From positions 24,216,255 through 24,280,254 of the forward strand of contig CM042539.1 in assembly GCA_023630585.1 (NCBI GenBank): a stretch of 64,000 nt of DNA. Direction: 5' to 3'. Position numbers and translations under genes: made by a program. The notes under the pieces were generated by a model. It saw only the letters and a program-made list of their open reading frames with translations. It did no database searches and was not told the origin of the DNA. Position 1 is the first letter of the stretch; every line of letters starts with the position of its first letter. Below, piece after piece: positions 10,701 to 24,500 of the stretch. This stretch comes from Cranoglanis bouderius. Taxonomy: Eukaryota > Chordata > Actinopteri > Siluriformes > Cranoglanididae.

Positions 10701-13700
10701 AAACTATTTAGAGGATGTTGGATGTTGGAGGCAGTTGGCTTTCATCCAAGTTATCAAATAATATTTCTATCATACTCAGAAAGGAAGATACAAACTTAAC
10801 ATATCATTTGATTAGTTATATATAGTTATATATAGCCATATTATTAAAAAAAAAAAAAAAAAAATCTTAACATGAACTATTTGACCACTATGTTAGTACA
10901 GGAACATCTGTATGAAACCCAACACACTCAATGCTGTGTTTGTATAAGTAAGATGTCATATTTCATTCATTTCTTTATTCTTCAACTTGTCCTACAGCAG
11001 TGGTCACCAACCCTCTTCCTTGAGATCTACCTTCCTGCAGGTTTCATCTCCAGCCCAAATCTAACACACCTGTTTTAGTTGATCAAGAACTTCTTAAGAC
11101 AATGAGTAGATGGTCAGGTGGGCACGATTATGGTTGGAGCTAAAGTCTTCAGGAAGGTAGATCTCCAGGAACAAGGTTGGTGACCACTGTCCTAGGGGGA
11201 TGTAAACTTTTCACTGAAATATAGGACTTATATAGTATCAAAGTTGGCTTCTGTTATACCTGTATGTTTGGATTGGATTTGCCTCATGTACAGGTGCATC
11301 TCAAAAAATTAGAATATCGTGGTAAAGTAATTTTTTTCCCCCATAATTCAATTCAAAAAGTGGAACTTTCATATATTCTAGATTCATTACACATAAAGTG
11401 GAATATTTCAAGCCTTTTTTTGTTTTAATCTTGATGATTACGGCTTATAGCTCATGGAAATCAAAAATCCAGTATCTCAAAATATTAGAATAAATTTATA
11501 ATACAGAAATGTCGACCTTCTGAAAAGTATGTTAATTTATGCACCCAGGGCTCCTTTTGCATGAATTACTGCATCAATGCAGTGTGGCATGGAGGCAATC
11601 AGCCTGTGGCACTACTGAGGTGTTATGGAAGCCCAGGTTGCTTTGATAGTGGCCTTCAGCTAGTCTGTATTGTTGGGTCTGGTGTCTCTCATCTTCCTCT
11701 TGACAAAATTCAGGTCAGGCGAGTTGGCTGGCCAATCAAGCACAGTAATATCATGGTCAGCAAACCAGTTACTAGTAGTTTTGGCACTGTGGGCAAGTGC
11801 CATGTCCTGCTGGAAAAGGAAATCAGCATCTCCATAAAGCTTGTCAGCAGATGGAAGCATGAATTGCTCTAAAATCTCCTGGTAGTCGGCTGCATTGACT
11901 CTCGACTTGAGAAAACACTGTGGACCAACACCAGCAGATGACATGGCACCCCAAATCATCACTGACTGTGGAAACTTCACACTGGACTTCAAGCAACTTG
12001 GATTCTGTGTCTCTCCACTCTTCCTCCAGACTCTGGGACCTTGATTTCCAAATGAAATGCAAAATTTACTGTCATCATAGGCAGTGGTAGCTCAGTGGTT
12101 AAGATGTGGGGCTATTGATCGGAAGGTCGTGAGTTCAAATCCCAGCACTGCCAAGCCGCCACTGTTGGGCCCTTGAGCAAGGCCCTTAACCCTCAATTGC
12201 TCAGATGTATAAATGAAATAAATGTAAGTCGCTCTGGATAAGGGCGTCTGCCAAATGCTGTAAATGTAAATCTGAAAGAGGACTTTGGACCACTGAGCAA
12301 TGGTCAGCAAAAAGGTGTTTTGAGTTAATTTGCTGATCAGAGCTCTTCTCAGGTTGACATTGCTGTATTATAAATTCTTTATTTTAATATGTTTGAGATT
12401 CTGGATTTTTCCAATATCTCATTTCCATGAGCTGTAAGCTGTAATCATCAAGATTAAAACAAAAAAAAAAGTTTTGAAATATTTCACTTTATGTGTAATG
12501 AATGTAGAATATATGAAAGTTCCACTTTTTGAATTAAATTATGGAACAAAAAGAACTTTTCCACTAAATGTTTATTATAAAAGCATCTCCAAAATGAATA
12601 AATGTGAATGTGTAAGTAAGGAATATAACACTTATGGGAGTGCTGTTCTAGGAATATAATCAACAACAGCTTGGTGCAATGCGGCCTGACAAGAAGCGGA
12701 GCGAATGTTATTGTTTAATTTATTAATCACAATGATTGATCAAAATCATACTTTAAAAAAATCAATCAATTTAAAGTTAATGTATGTTGTGGAATATCTG
12801 GGAAACAATTTAGCTCCCCTCATAACTTACATTACAGCAGCTATAAACTGTTAGGTTCTCTCTCTTTTTCTCTCGCTACGCTGCTAACGGAGCAACGCCC
12901 TTCCGCATTCCACGGAGCGCATTCCAGCGTCATTCATAAAGACTCACATTTTGTTTACCTCTGCCATGTGCTTTTTTGTTTTTGTATTCACGTCATGTCT
13001 CCGCCTCCTGTGTTTCCCCATGTGCTTTTGTTATTGTGTTGCGTCATGTCTCTGCCCCTGTTTCCTCACTGGTTCTCCGTTTAATGTGATTATTGTTTCC
13101 AGGTGTCTTTGATTTGGTGTATGATTTGTGTGTGTTTAAAAACCCGTTTGTTTCCATTTCGTCGCGGAGTATTAGATTGGTTTAGTTCCGTAGCGCTGTA
13201 GCCGTAGTTCTAGTTTCGTAGCTCTGTGTCCGTAGTTCTTATTCGATTTCCGTAGCTCTGTGTTCGTGGTTCCCAAACCACCTCCTTACCTCGCGTGTGT
13301 TTCCCTACGTTGTGGATTATTACTGTATTTGTGGATTACGGCCTTTTTTTGTTAATAAACTTTTCTGCATTAACTGGCGTCTCCCCAGCGCATGCATCCT
13401 GACACCTCTGCCTCCCGTTTACATAACATAAACAGTCATTCAGCAGCTATAAAGCTTCTCTCTCTTGAAGTTAATAAGACAAAACATTGCAGCTTGTCAT
13501 GTTATCAAGAAACTGCGTCCTGAAGATGTAAAGTTACAGCTTTAGCTCTGACACTGGAGACTCCTTTCAAAAATATTAAATAAACATCTCCTCATAGAAA
13601 ACTTCACCATATCAACGGTTACACACCGTTTTTTTAGAATTAGAATTAATATAAAACTTCCAGCCGGAATTAGTTAAAATTAATCAGCACCTTCTGACCA

Positions 13701-16700
13701 ATCAGAATTGAGCATTCACTAGCTCTATTAAATAGACATCGTATTACTTGGATGTCCCTTTAAGTCCATAATCTTAAGCTTAAAATGGCTTTTAAAAAGG
13801 AAATCCTATAAAAATGGTAAATGGCAAAACTGCTACTGCAATAATGTTTTGCACCTCTCTTTTACAGAGACTGTAAAAATCAGGGTTTTTTTTTCATGAG
13901 GCAGTTGTGATTTTTGTTGTGTCGTTATTTTTTTGGGGTCTTTCCGAGATGAAGCTAGCCAGCGTGTCAAGCTAACGGAGTGCCAGAAGCTCTCCCAGAG
14001 GACGACTTTTACTGTCAGCATTAAAGAGCGCTAAATATGACACACTCTTCCGTGCCGAACAAATAGTTTTTTTTCTCTCTCTGAAACTCTTGTTCTTCAG
14101 CTGTGCTATGATCCTTAACACGAATCTAACAAGGACAGAAATTGTAAAAAAAAAAAAAAGAAAATCAATGTGGTTTTTAGGTGCGAGATCAAAGGTATTT
14201 CATGAAAAGTGCTGTTTGATATCATATACAGTATTGTGCAAAAGTTTTAGTCACATGCAAAGAAATGCTGTAGAGCAAAGATGCCTTCAAAATAATCAAA
14301 TGAAATGTTTCAACATTTTAAAAAAATAACGTAAAGAGCAGTAAACAGTAGTAAATGAAACAAAGTCAATATTTGGTGTGACAAAAAAATAAAAATAAAA
14401 ATAGTAGTCTCTGGTACAATTAGTGCAGTTTTATAAGGAAATGAGCTGGTAAGTTTTATTGAGCATCTTGCAGAACCAGCCACAGTTCTTCTGGAGACTT
14501 TGACTTTTGCACTTGCTTCTTATTTTTGCAGCAAAACCCAGCAGCCTTCATTGTGTTTTTTTGTCTGAAAAGTGTCTCTTACGTAATATGCTGCTTCCTT
14601 TAATGACATACAAGGTTTAGGGCACCTAAAACATTTGCGCAGTACTGTGTGTGTGTATATATATATATACACATTATCTCACAAAAGTGAGTACACCCCT
14701 CACATTTTTGTAAATATTTTATTATATCTCTTCATGGGACAACACTGAAGAAATGACACTTTGCTACAATGTAAAGTAGTGAGTGTACAGCTTGTATAAC
14801 AGTGTAAATTTGCTGTCCCCTCAAAATAACTCAACACACAGCCATTAATGTCTAAACCGCTGGCAACAAAAGTGAGTATACCCCTAAGTGAAAATGTCCA
14901 AATTGGGCCCAATTAGCCATTTTTCCTCCCCGGTGTCATGTGACTCGTTAGTGTTACAAGGTCTCAGGTCTGAATGGGGAGCAGGTGTGTTAAGTTTGGT
15001 GTTATCGCTCTCACACTCTCTCATACTGGTCACTGGAAGTTCAGCATGGCACCTCATGGCAAAGAACTCTCTGAGGATCTGAAAAAAAGAATTGGTGCTC
15101 TACATAAAGATGGCCGAGGCTATAAGAAGATTGCCAACACCCTGAAACTGAGCTGCAGCACGGTGGCCAAGACCATACAGTGGTTTAACAGGACAGGTTC
15201 CACTCAGAACAGGCCTCGCCATGGTCGACCAAAGGAGTTGAGTGCACGTGCTCAGCATCATATCCAGAGGTTGGCTTTGCAGAATAGACGTACGAGTGCT
15301 GCCAGCATTGCTGCAGAGGTTGAAGGGGTGGGGGGTCAGCCTGTCAATGCTCAGACCATACGCCGCACACTGCATCAAATTGGTCTGCATGGCTGTCATC
15401 CCAGAAGGAAGCCTCTTCTAAAGATGATGCACAAGAAAGCCTGCAAACAGTTTGCTGAGGACAAGCAGAATAAGGACATGGATTACTGGAACCATGTCCT
15501 GTGGTCTGATGAGACCAAGATAAACTTATTTGGTTCAAATGGTGTCAAGCGTGTGTGGCGGCAACCAGGTGAGGAGTACAAAGACAAGTGTGTCTTGCCT
15601 ACAGTCAAGCATGGTGATGGGGTGTGTCATGGTCTGGGGCTGCATGAGTGCTGCCGGCACTGGGGAGCTACAGTTCATTGACGGAACCACGAATGTCAAC
15701 ATGTACTGTGACATACTGAAGCAGAGCATGATCCCTTCCCTTCGGAAACTGGGCCGCAGGGCAGTATTCCAAAATGATAACGACCCCAAACACACCTCCA
15801 AGACGACCACTGCCTTGCTAAAGAAGCTGAGGGTAAAGGTGATGGACTGGCCAAGCATGTCTCTAGACCTAAACCCTATTGAGCATCTGTGGGGCATCCT
15901 CAAACGGAAGGTGGAGGAGCGCAAGGTCTCTAACATCCACCAGCTCTGATGTCATCATGGGGGAGTGGAAGAGGACTCCAGTGGCAACCTGTGAAGCTCT
16001 GGTGAACTCCATGCCCAGCAGGCTTAAGGCAGTGCTGGAAAATAATGGTGGCCACACAAAATATTGACACTATGGGCCCAATTTGGACATTTTCACTTAG
16101 GGGTGTACTCACTTTTGTTGCCAGCGGTTTAGACATTAATGGCTGTGTGTTGAGTTATTTTGAGGGGACAGCAAATTTACACTGTTATACAAGCTGTACA
16201 CTCACTATTTTACATTGTAGCAAAGTGTCATTTCGTCAGTGTTGTCCCATGAAAAGATATAATAAAATATTTACAAAAATGTGAGGGGTGTACTCACTTT
16301 TTTGAAATACTGTATCTTAATGAGAGAAAGATTTCTCATGGTGTGCAGTAGCAAACATCAAAATCCCTAATTCCCTAAGATATTTTTCACTAAGCAATCA
16401 GGGGACTGAAATGGATGCTAAAGCAGAGATCAAACAAGGATTTTTGGGGAAAATTGGTGGATCTTAGTTTGAGCTTCACTTAAAAATCTCAATATCTTTC
16501 CTTTTCCCTTGATTCCCTCTGGCCCGGGTAGGAAAAAGCTTCGAGTTTTGATCCAGACTGAGATTCATCTCCAAAAAAATCAACGGCTTGTTTAAAAGTT
16601 TCGAAAGAACATAACAGTCTCTTCTAATTTGAAGCACTCAACAAATTTGCTTGTGAGCTGTGAGACAGCGTTTTGTTGTTTTTTTTTAGCCCTGACGGAA

Positions 16701-19700
16701 AAATAATATGTTAGAAGAACTGTTTTTCAGCAGCGAGTCATGAGTTTCTGTTATGCACTGTTAATTTCAAATCGAAGGAAGATTTGGCAAACTAGCCAGA
16801 GCACATTACAGACGTTTTAGCATTCAGTGGAAGTTTAAAGTAAGAAGGGGTTTTTTTTGTTTTGTTTTTTTACTTCAGTGGAGCTTTGGTTGTAGGAAAT
16901 ATTTAACTAAAAAAATATTCATATTTTACAGTAGTTTAGCAATATGAGTCTCATTAACTGGCTGTCATTTGTTGACTTGATTTATAATGGACTAGAAATA
17001 AGGACAATCTTTAGGCTAATTAGGCTAATGTAAAATAAATTAAAACCAAGTGCTCTATTCAGTTTCATTTAAATGACCATTAAATGACAATTAAATGACC
17101 AAGATTTTACACATGTACGTTACAAGGTTACAAATGGTTGAGGTTAAAGTTAGCACTGTTAGCAACTGCCCCCCCCCCTTTCATCTTTTCTCATCCTCAG
17201 TCTTTGAAATAACTACAAATTTGCATGAAATCATGTATGAATGATGAACCAGTTACACAGAAGCCTTGTAAGTGTTTCATGTATGCTACGTTTCCCTCAG
17301 GATTTCCTCAAGATTTTGTTCTGCAGCTAGCTTGCTAGAAATGCTGACTAATTCTTGCTAGCTAGCAATGCTGACTATTGTTATCTAATTATCTAACTGT
17401 TATCTGTTATCTAACTAGTCAGTGATGCTACACTGAAAAAAAAAAATTGTATTTTATGACTGTAGACCTATATACAGTTGAGTTCAAAAGTGTACACACC
17501 ATTAAGGCAAAGAAGTTTCACAAAAACTTCACAAAAAGTGCGTTAGGTTTGACAGAGGAACATAAACATAAGTAATAAAATGGCCAAAGTGTGGGGGGAA
17601 CAAAATATCAGTTTTAAAGTTTGCATGTCTGTTATAAGACTGCTAATTGCTTCATACTGTCAGGTCTGGAGACTGACAGGGTCCTGGGTCATGGAAAATT
17701 TATTTTCAAAATATTTTCCTGTTGATTCTGCCTGTTCTGGATTGACAGATACACCAACATCTCATTTTTAACATCTTGAAATGCTATATGTTTGTAGATA
17801 AACAGTAAAATCAGGATAGATTTTCTCTTCTATTAAAAAAAAAACAAAAAAAAAAACAAGGGCTGCAAACCCTGCTGATAAAAATCAATAGAAAACATCA
17901 CAGAAATTCTAATGGTTTCCACTACAAATACCATTACAAACCACCAGCTAATCATTAAAACCATTACTGGTCCTTAATGGTATCCACTAGACACACAGTA
18001 ACATGCCACCAATAGAAGGCAACTAATTACCAGTAGAGACCCACAGGGACCATTACAGTTTCCATTAAAACCAATACAATTCCTATTATAACCATTAAAA
18101 CCAGCAGGAAACTTTTGCAATCAATTCTACTACTAGCTTAAATACCATTATGGGATGGGTTGGTTTTTTTTTGGGTCGTTATAAGGGCTAATTTCCATTT
18201 TTATTTCTAAGCCATACCTCATTTAATAGTTATGTACAACTTTATGTAAATACACAAATCACTACTAGACAGATAGAAAAATAACGTCTGTCTCAGAAAT
18301 GATCTAGATGAATACATCTTACACTCTAAATGTGTCGAGGTATAGGTTAGGTAATTTGGCCAGGACAAAAATGAAGGATGGCCATGTCAACCTGGGAAAG
18401 TGTCTTTCCCCGTTCTTCCGTACTCACCTGAGCGACTGTAAGACTCATGGCATGTGTTTGTGATCTCGGCCGCCAGGTCTAAGTAGTGCTGCCTCTTTTC
18501 TGGAGTGCCATCGTCTGCCCCGATGCCCACCATCCCCCCGGCGAAACAAGCCAGATGTCCCATCTTATGGTCGAGAATTCCGCCTCTCCATTCAGCCACA
18601 TACGTAAGACCACCTGAAGATTTCTGCACCAAGTTGGTCTCTATTGCCTGGTCCAAAACAGAAGATATAATAAAGATTAGGAGATGAAAGTTATGAAATA
18701 GTACATTCACAGTATGACAACTCTATCGTGCAACATTTAATCAATTAAAAGAGTTTATATATATTTTTTTTTTTAAATGAGGATGAAGCTTTTAACCTTC
18801 AGCAGTCTATTAAACCAATGTAGAAACTGTTTTCTCTGATTCCTTTTTAAAATCTTGTTTTCCAGGACCGCACCTGACCATCACACCCATATGTATTTGT
18901 TGAACATCCTATTGCAGAATTAGTCCCTCTTTTGCTGTTATAATAACCTCCATTCTTCTGGGAAGGTTTTCCACTAGATTTTGGAGCATGGCTGTGGGGA
19001 TTTGTGTTCATTCAGCCACAAGAGCGTTAGTGAGATCAGACACTGATGTTGGGTGAGGAGGTCTGGGGTGCAGTCAGTGTTCCAGTTCATCCCAAAGGTG
19101 TTGAGTGGAGTTGAGGTCAGGGCTCTGTGCAGGACACTTCAGTTCTTCCATTCCATCCTTGGCAAACCATGTCTTCATAGATCCCACTTTGTGCACAGGG
19201 GCATGTTGCCATGCTGCTGGAACAGGTTTGGGCTTCTTAGTTCCAGTGAAAGAAAATTGTAATGCTACAGCATACAAAGATGTCCTACTTTGTGGTAATT
19301 ATTTCAGGAAGATCCACATATGGGTGTGATATTGGCGTGATATGAGGGTTCTTCATTCACAGTTGCCCAGCGGACAAGCAGGTTCTGTCAGCTGTTAATA
19401 TACTGTAGCAGGCACCAGTTAGCCCATTTATAACAGCATATTAATTCGCTTGAACGGATGCTAGACAAAATTTACAGAAGCAGGAATACGGAGGGTTGTA
19501 CAAACAGTGACGAACCCGAGCAAAATATAATACAGTTCTCTTGTATCTCTCTGCACATGCTAAATAGAAACAGTATGCCTATGCTGCTCTGGGCGTCTAT
19601 GATTTATGCATGGTATAACGGAAGGGTCTGCTCCCTGCCAGGTTGAAGTCAAGCCTCATTGAGATTCCATCGGGCTTCCATAGTGGGAAACTTATGAATC

Positions 19701-21537
19701 TGCTGATAACGATATGACAGAAAGGAAACAGAGTTCCATTTTCAAGTTATTTTCCTCCAGCGATCAATCTCTGAAGTCTCCTCGTGTGTGTTGTATCTCT
19801 GTTCAGCTTTTCATGTGAGGTGAAAAAAAAACAAAAGATCAATAGTAAACGATCATCATTATCTTTAGTCCTATTTCTTCTTTTTATCTTCTGTCTTGCT
19901 TCTCCTTTTACGCTCTTTTTCCTCGCACGGAGAGTGTCGATCTGGATCAGCACTGACTCCCGGTTAAACTGGCTTAATCAAACAGGACATACAGGAAGTG
20001 TTTTTGTTCCCCATATGCTAGATGTCATGTCCACTTATGTGTCTTTATATGATTTTATTTTCATTCGCACACACAGTGTTATTCTGGCTGGCCGAGGGAC
20101 TGTGTCCATTTCCTATCATGACTAGCTAATTGTATATAAGTTTATGTGTATATATTTCACACATACTCCCGAGATGCACTCGTCCATACCTCCAGAGCGC
20201 TGTAGTACATATGCTTAGCCTCGTCATCCGTCTTGTCTGACATCAGGTATGACTTGATCAGGTACTCGTAGAAGCTGTCCCCCAGGCCTCCAAGAGAAAC
20301 ATGATCTGAGAGAGGAGACCAGAGAAAATCAAACACCGTTTCCATGCCAGAACCTATAATTCACTGCTTGATGTTAGAAATGATTTTGTTTTACTGGAAC
20401 AATCTAATCAAAATCTTGATTAATTAGGTGCTCGTAGTACACCATGTTTTTCATGTTTTACGGATAATACCAGCACAGTGTATGAGTCTTTTATTTAACA
20501 GTCTTACATTCCAAGTGCCTTTTTAGGAAAGCAATAAAAGCGTCATTTTAGAGTCCCATTAGGATCTGAGGAAAAGTTCCACAAAGATTTAACTTTCCTT
20601 ATTGAATTGCTGTTCATTTAGTTTGGTCTGTGGCAATAATATTGATTAAATTGTAATGAAATGTAAGAAACACAAAAAACTTTTGACTGGCACTGTACAT
20701 GTATATACTGTATGTATAGTGTTAGCTTTGAAGAGTGGGAAGCCACGCCTCTCTCACTGGCAATGACAAGCCCAGAGGCCACGCCTCTCTCACTGCAATG
20801 ACAAGCCCAGAGGCCACGCCTCTCTCACTGCAATGAGAAGCCCAGAGGCCACACCTCCTTCACGGACACTGACAGGCACCGAGGCCACGCCACCTTCCCC
20901 TGTAACTGAGGCAATGAGGCCACGCCTTCTTCACCAGGACTGAGGCAGAGAGGCCACGCCTCCTTCACCAGGACTAAAGCATAAAGATCATGTTCACTGG
21001 TTCCCTGTTCACATTTCACTACTGTAAATTTTTAAAGGACAATTACAGACATACTATATATTATCTCATACACACTCACTGTTGAAGAGTGCAGAGAGGT
21101 GGGCTTGCTTTTTGCACACATTCTTTACCTCTCCTTATCTCTCAGGTCGCCATTAACCATTCATCTACAGTTACAATTATCCGTTGCTAATTTTCCGTCG
21201 TGTAGATTAGGCGCACCAGCTCATGCTCCGGAACGCATCCAAATCTGAAATATTCAATTTCCATGGCTAATGGAATGTATTGTCATTTTAATAATGCTTG
21301 GGTACATAAAGCCGCCGTCCACCCTTTCGGTCTGATAGAGAAACGGGGAGTGCTCACAAAGAATGTCTATGTGCTCCAAGTGTGGCAACAATTACATACG
21401 GCAGAGAGGAAATAAACAAACAAGTAAACAAACAAATGTACAAGAAAATATATATAATTTAAAAAGAACATTAATGAAATATGAATTATGATATAATATG
21501 AAATGAGTCGCATTTCATATTAATTCATGCATATCTG

Positions 21538-21583
<46 letters not shown>

Positions 21584-24500
21584 CATCTATACACATGATC
21601 CTACATTAACAGTCTTGTTTTTTGAACCTTTTTTGATCATGATCTCAGCTTTCACTCACGTTGGACCCAGTTCCCGCTGACAGGGCTCAGGAAATTGGGG
21701 TACAGGCCCTGTGGCTTCTCGATCCTGTCCAGCAGCTTTCGGATGTTCATCACCTGAAAAAAAACAAATAACGTCAATCTTAGTGTCAATGTGTGGAACT
21801 GTATTAGACACCACACCAAGCCTTCCCAATACCAGCAATCTGTGAGAGCAGATTGAGAAAATACTCCACTGTTCAGTGCATTTTTCCATGTGAAGTGTAT
21901 AAGCCATACAAGTGTATGCAACATATACAGACGGGGGACAAATTAAAGGAAAAACTTAGTAAGGCGTTGAGCCACCACAAACTACGAAGCGATAGGTGCT
22001 CAATTGGGTTGAGATCTGGTCAGTGTGAAGGCTGTAGCATATGATTTGCATCCTTTTCATCCCCATGAACCCATTTAGTGACTCCTTGTGCCCTGTGGAT
22101 GGGGGCGGAGTCATCCTGGAAGAAACCATGCCCATTAAGATAGAAATGTTTCATTGTAGGTCAAAAGTGATCAGTGAGGAGAACTTTTTGACACTATGCT
22201 CTAAGTGCACAAGCAAACCCAAACCATGCTAGTAAAATAAATAAATGCGCCCTACTTGTTTTTTTCTTTAATTTGTCAGCTGTTTGTTATCTGTCTACTA
22301 TTTGGTACTGCACAAAACCTTCTCTGTGAAAACGGGGTTTCCGGAAAGCTCCGTCAGGTGCACGAACTCCAGGTGCAATGTCCCAAACTCAGCCAGGATG
22401 CTGCTCCCGGCCGACGCCCATCCCCAGTTCCAACTGGTGCCACTGTAACAGAGGGCAAAGCAGCAGTGTGAGTACTAATCACCCACGCCATGTGTCACAG
22501 CAACCAGAAACCATGGCAACCAGCCCACCATGTGAGCAGGTACGGAGCCGCGTGGATGGTTGGAGTCATGGCAACAAGATACAAAGAAAACACTCACTGT
22601 GGTAAAATGGCAAAACAGAGACAAAAGGAATATGTCAGAGCTCAGTGAATAGGCAAAATTAACTCTGGCACAGAATTAATAAACTGCTCTGACTTGCTTG
22701 TGTGTTAATAGCACAGAGATTATTTGGGACGCCAAATGTTTGCAAATGAAGTATGTTGTAACAGCAATCACTGTCAAGACTGTCACTGGTCTGTGTGTTT
22801 GTGTACGTTTACAGTAGCAGATTTTTTTCATAAGCCAGGATTCATTTAGTTTTGCTTTTGGCCATCAGATTTCAAACACCCAGACCAGAAGTGACCAAAC
22901 CTTATTCACAGATTAGACCTCATCAATAAACCTGAGGGCTGGTCATACTGTATACATTCAAAAATATGTCTACCAGAGTATATTGGAGTTGAAATGAAAT
23001 AATACATGGTTGCAAATCCACTTTAGTTAAGGAATCTTTCGAAGAATTCATGAAAGGTTTTCCACAGTCCAGTAAACATCTGTCAGCCCTGGGCTTAGAC
23101 TTTGGACACCATTGGCCTAGATAGTCTAATAAGGCATGCATGGTCTTTTGAGTGCACTCCTGGCTTTATTTTTCCGACCAGGTCTCATTTTGCGGTGTTG
23201 TTTGCGCCTGCAGGAATCACACTGAGAGAGCGTGTAATTCACGCAATTGCTGCTTCTAGTTCTCATTGTGCGTGCAGCCCATGGCTCGCTTTCCTTCTGG
23301 AAGGAAAATCGATAGCAGCGATGTCTGGGGAGGAGGAGAGAGCCGGGAGAAAACATTTGTCTCAGAGAATCGATCCCAGATATCAGCAGGAAAGGGAAAA
23401 AAAACAAAAGCAACATAGATTGTGGGAAGAAATCCCGTCAGGTACCTTAATAACTACTGTTGCTGAAAAAAAACAGGTTTTTATCTACTGGCATTGACTT
23501 GGCATACTACACGAGTGACATTTCATTTGAAACGACTTTCAAAACATAAAAAGAGGGAATTATTTATTAAGGACTGAATGAGTTAAACAGGAATCAAAGC
23601 TGTGTGAACTTTATAACTACGTGAGGTCGGACCAACTGGCTTTCATTTCACAGAGAGGAAAAAATGAAGTTGCTGACGTCATCCACAGGGACGAGACAAA
23701 AAAAATTACAGTTCAAATTACCTACTGTTTTTTTTTTTTTTTTTGACCAACTCGTCTGGTCAAATGCTTGTCTGATCATTTCAGTCCCATCTGGACAGAC
23801 GTTTTGGTCATTTCGCAGGCAGACACTGCCTTTTTCATTGGGAAATTTGTTTTTTGACCAATTCTACACACCATATTTAGTTGTCTAATGAGTGTATCTA
23901 TTATTAAACACTTCTCAAATGGCAAAAGTAGAAGAGTGTGATCTTGTAGGCTGATCAAAAGGGCTATTATGATAATGACAACTATAGGTATGAAACCATT
24001 TTATATTGACATACGCTACAATATCATGCAACATATAATTTTCAAGAAAATAAATTAATGACTGGTTGTATCACTGTCAGCTTCTTAATCATCTAATATT
24101 GCACTACATGAATATATAACATCCAATATTATTTTATATTCAACCCATGCATGCATGGCCTGTGGGTTGCAACAGAAGTAAATAAGCATTGAATACTGTT
24201 GTATTTATAAACATTTCTGCTACTACCAATGTCAAATACCAGTCTTGCTGCCATAATCTCAGCTCTGAGTCACACACACTTCCCTAGGAAATGATTGCTC
24301 TTCTGTTGCTTTGTCATAGGGGAATCAGAGGAGAAAAGGAGATGAGAGAGATGCTAAACTGGGCCTCCATTATAAATGCTCTCTACATCATTACCCACGC
24401 GGGTCAGAACGGCCCTAGCATCTCCAGGTCTGGAAAAATCAATGCCTAATAGAGTGAAGAGGGGCAGGGCCACTCAGTTACATCCACTCTCTACAAGGAA

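Larger units (their letters stand above)
11291..12560 (-). mobile_element. Tc1-like transposon, defective, with SINE insertion
   Basis: The left terminus CAGGTGCATCTCAAAAAATT follows a TA. Inverted arms carry AGCTCATGGAAAT and ATCATCAAGATTAAAACA on both sides (11430-11500 and 12395-12545). The right outer end is lost. The transposase remnant lies at 11540-12360 on the minus strand and is interrupted by the SINE at 12079-12270. Confidence 0.88.

Noticed and set aside
12079..12160. tRNA gene
   Set aside because: Box A and box B match, but the body does not fold as a cloverleaf and the head continues into a SINE tail repeated elsewhere; the same applies at 40249 and 32765.
17471..17770. Tc1-like element starting CAGTTGAGTTCAAAAGT
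   Set aside because: Only the first ~20 bp resemble a terminus; no second end or transposase text follows.
18505..18687. Plus-strand frame of 60 residues
   Set aside because: Antisense shadow of man1c1 exon E.
20741..20975. Regularly spaced repeats resembling a CRISPR array
   Set aside because: Spacers are themselves repeated, the unit is 35 bp in total, and the context is a vertebrate intron; it is a minisatellite.
22256..22605. Plus-strand frames of 71 and 75 residues
   Set aside because: They are antisense shadows of man1c1 exon B.
23102..23497. 131-residue plus-strand frame
   Set aside because: No domain, an overlapping 96-residue frame on the other strand, and it sits inside a man1c1 intron.
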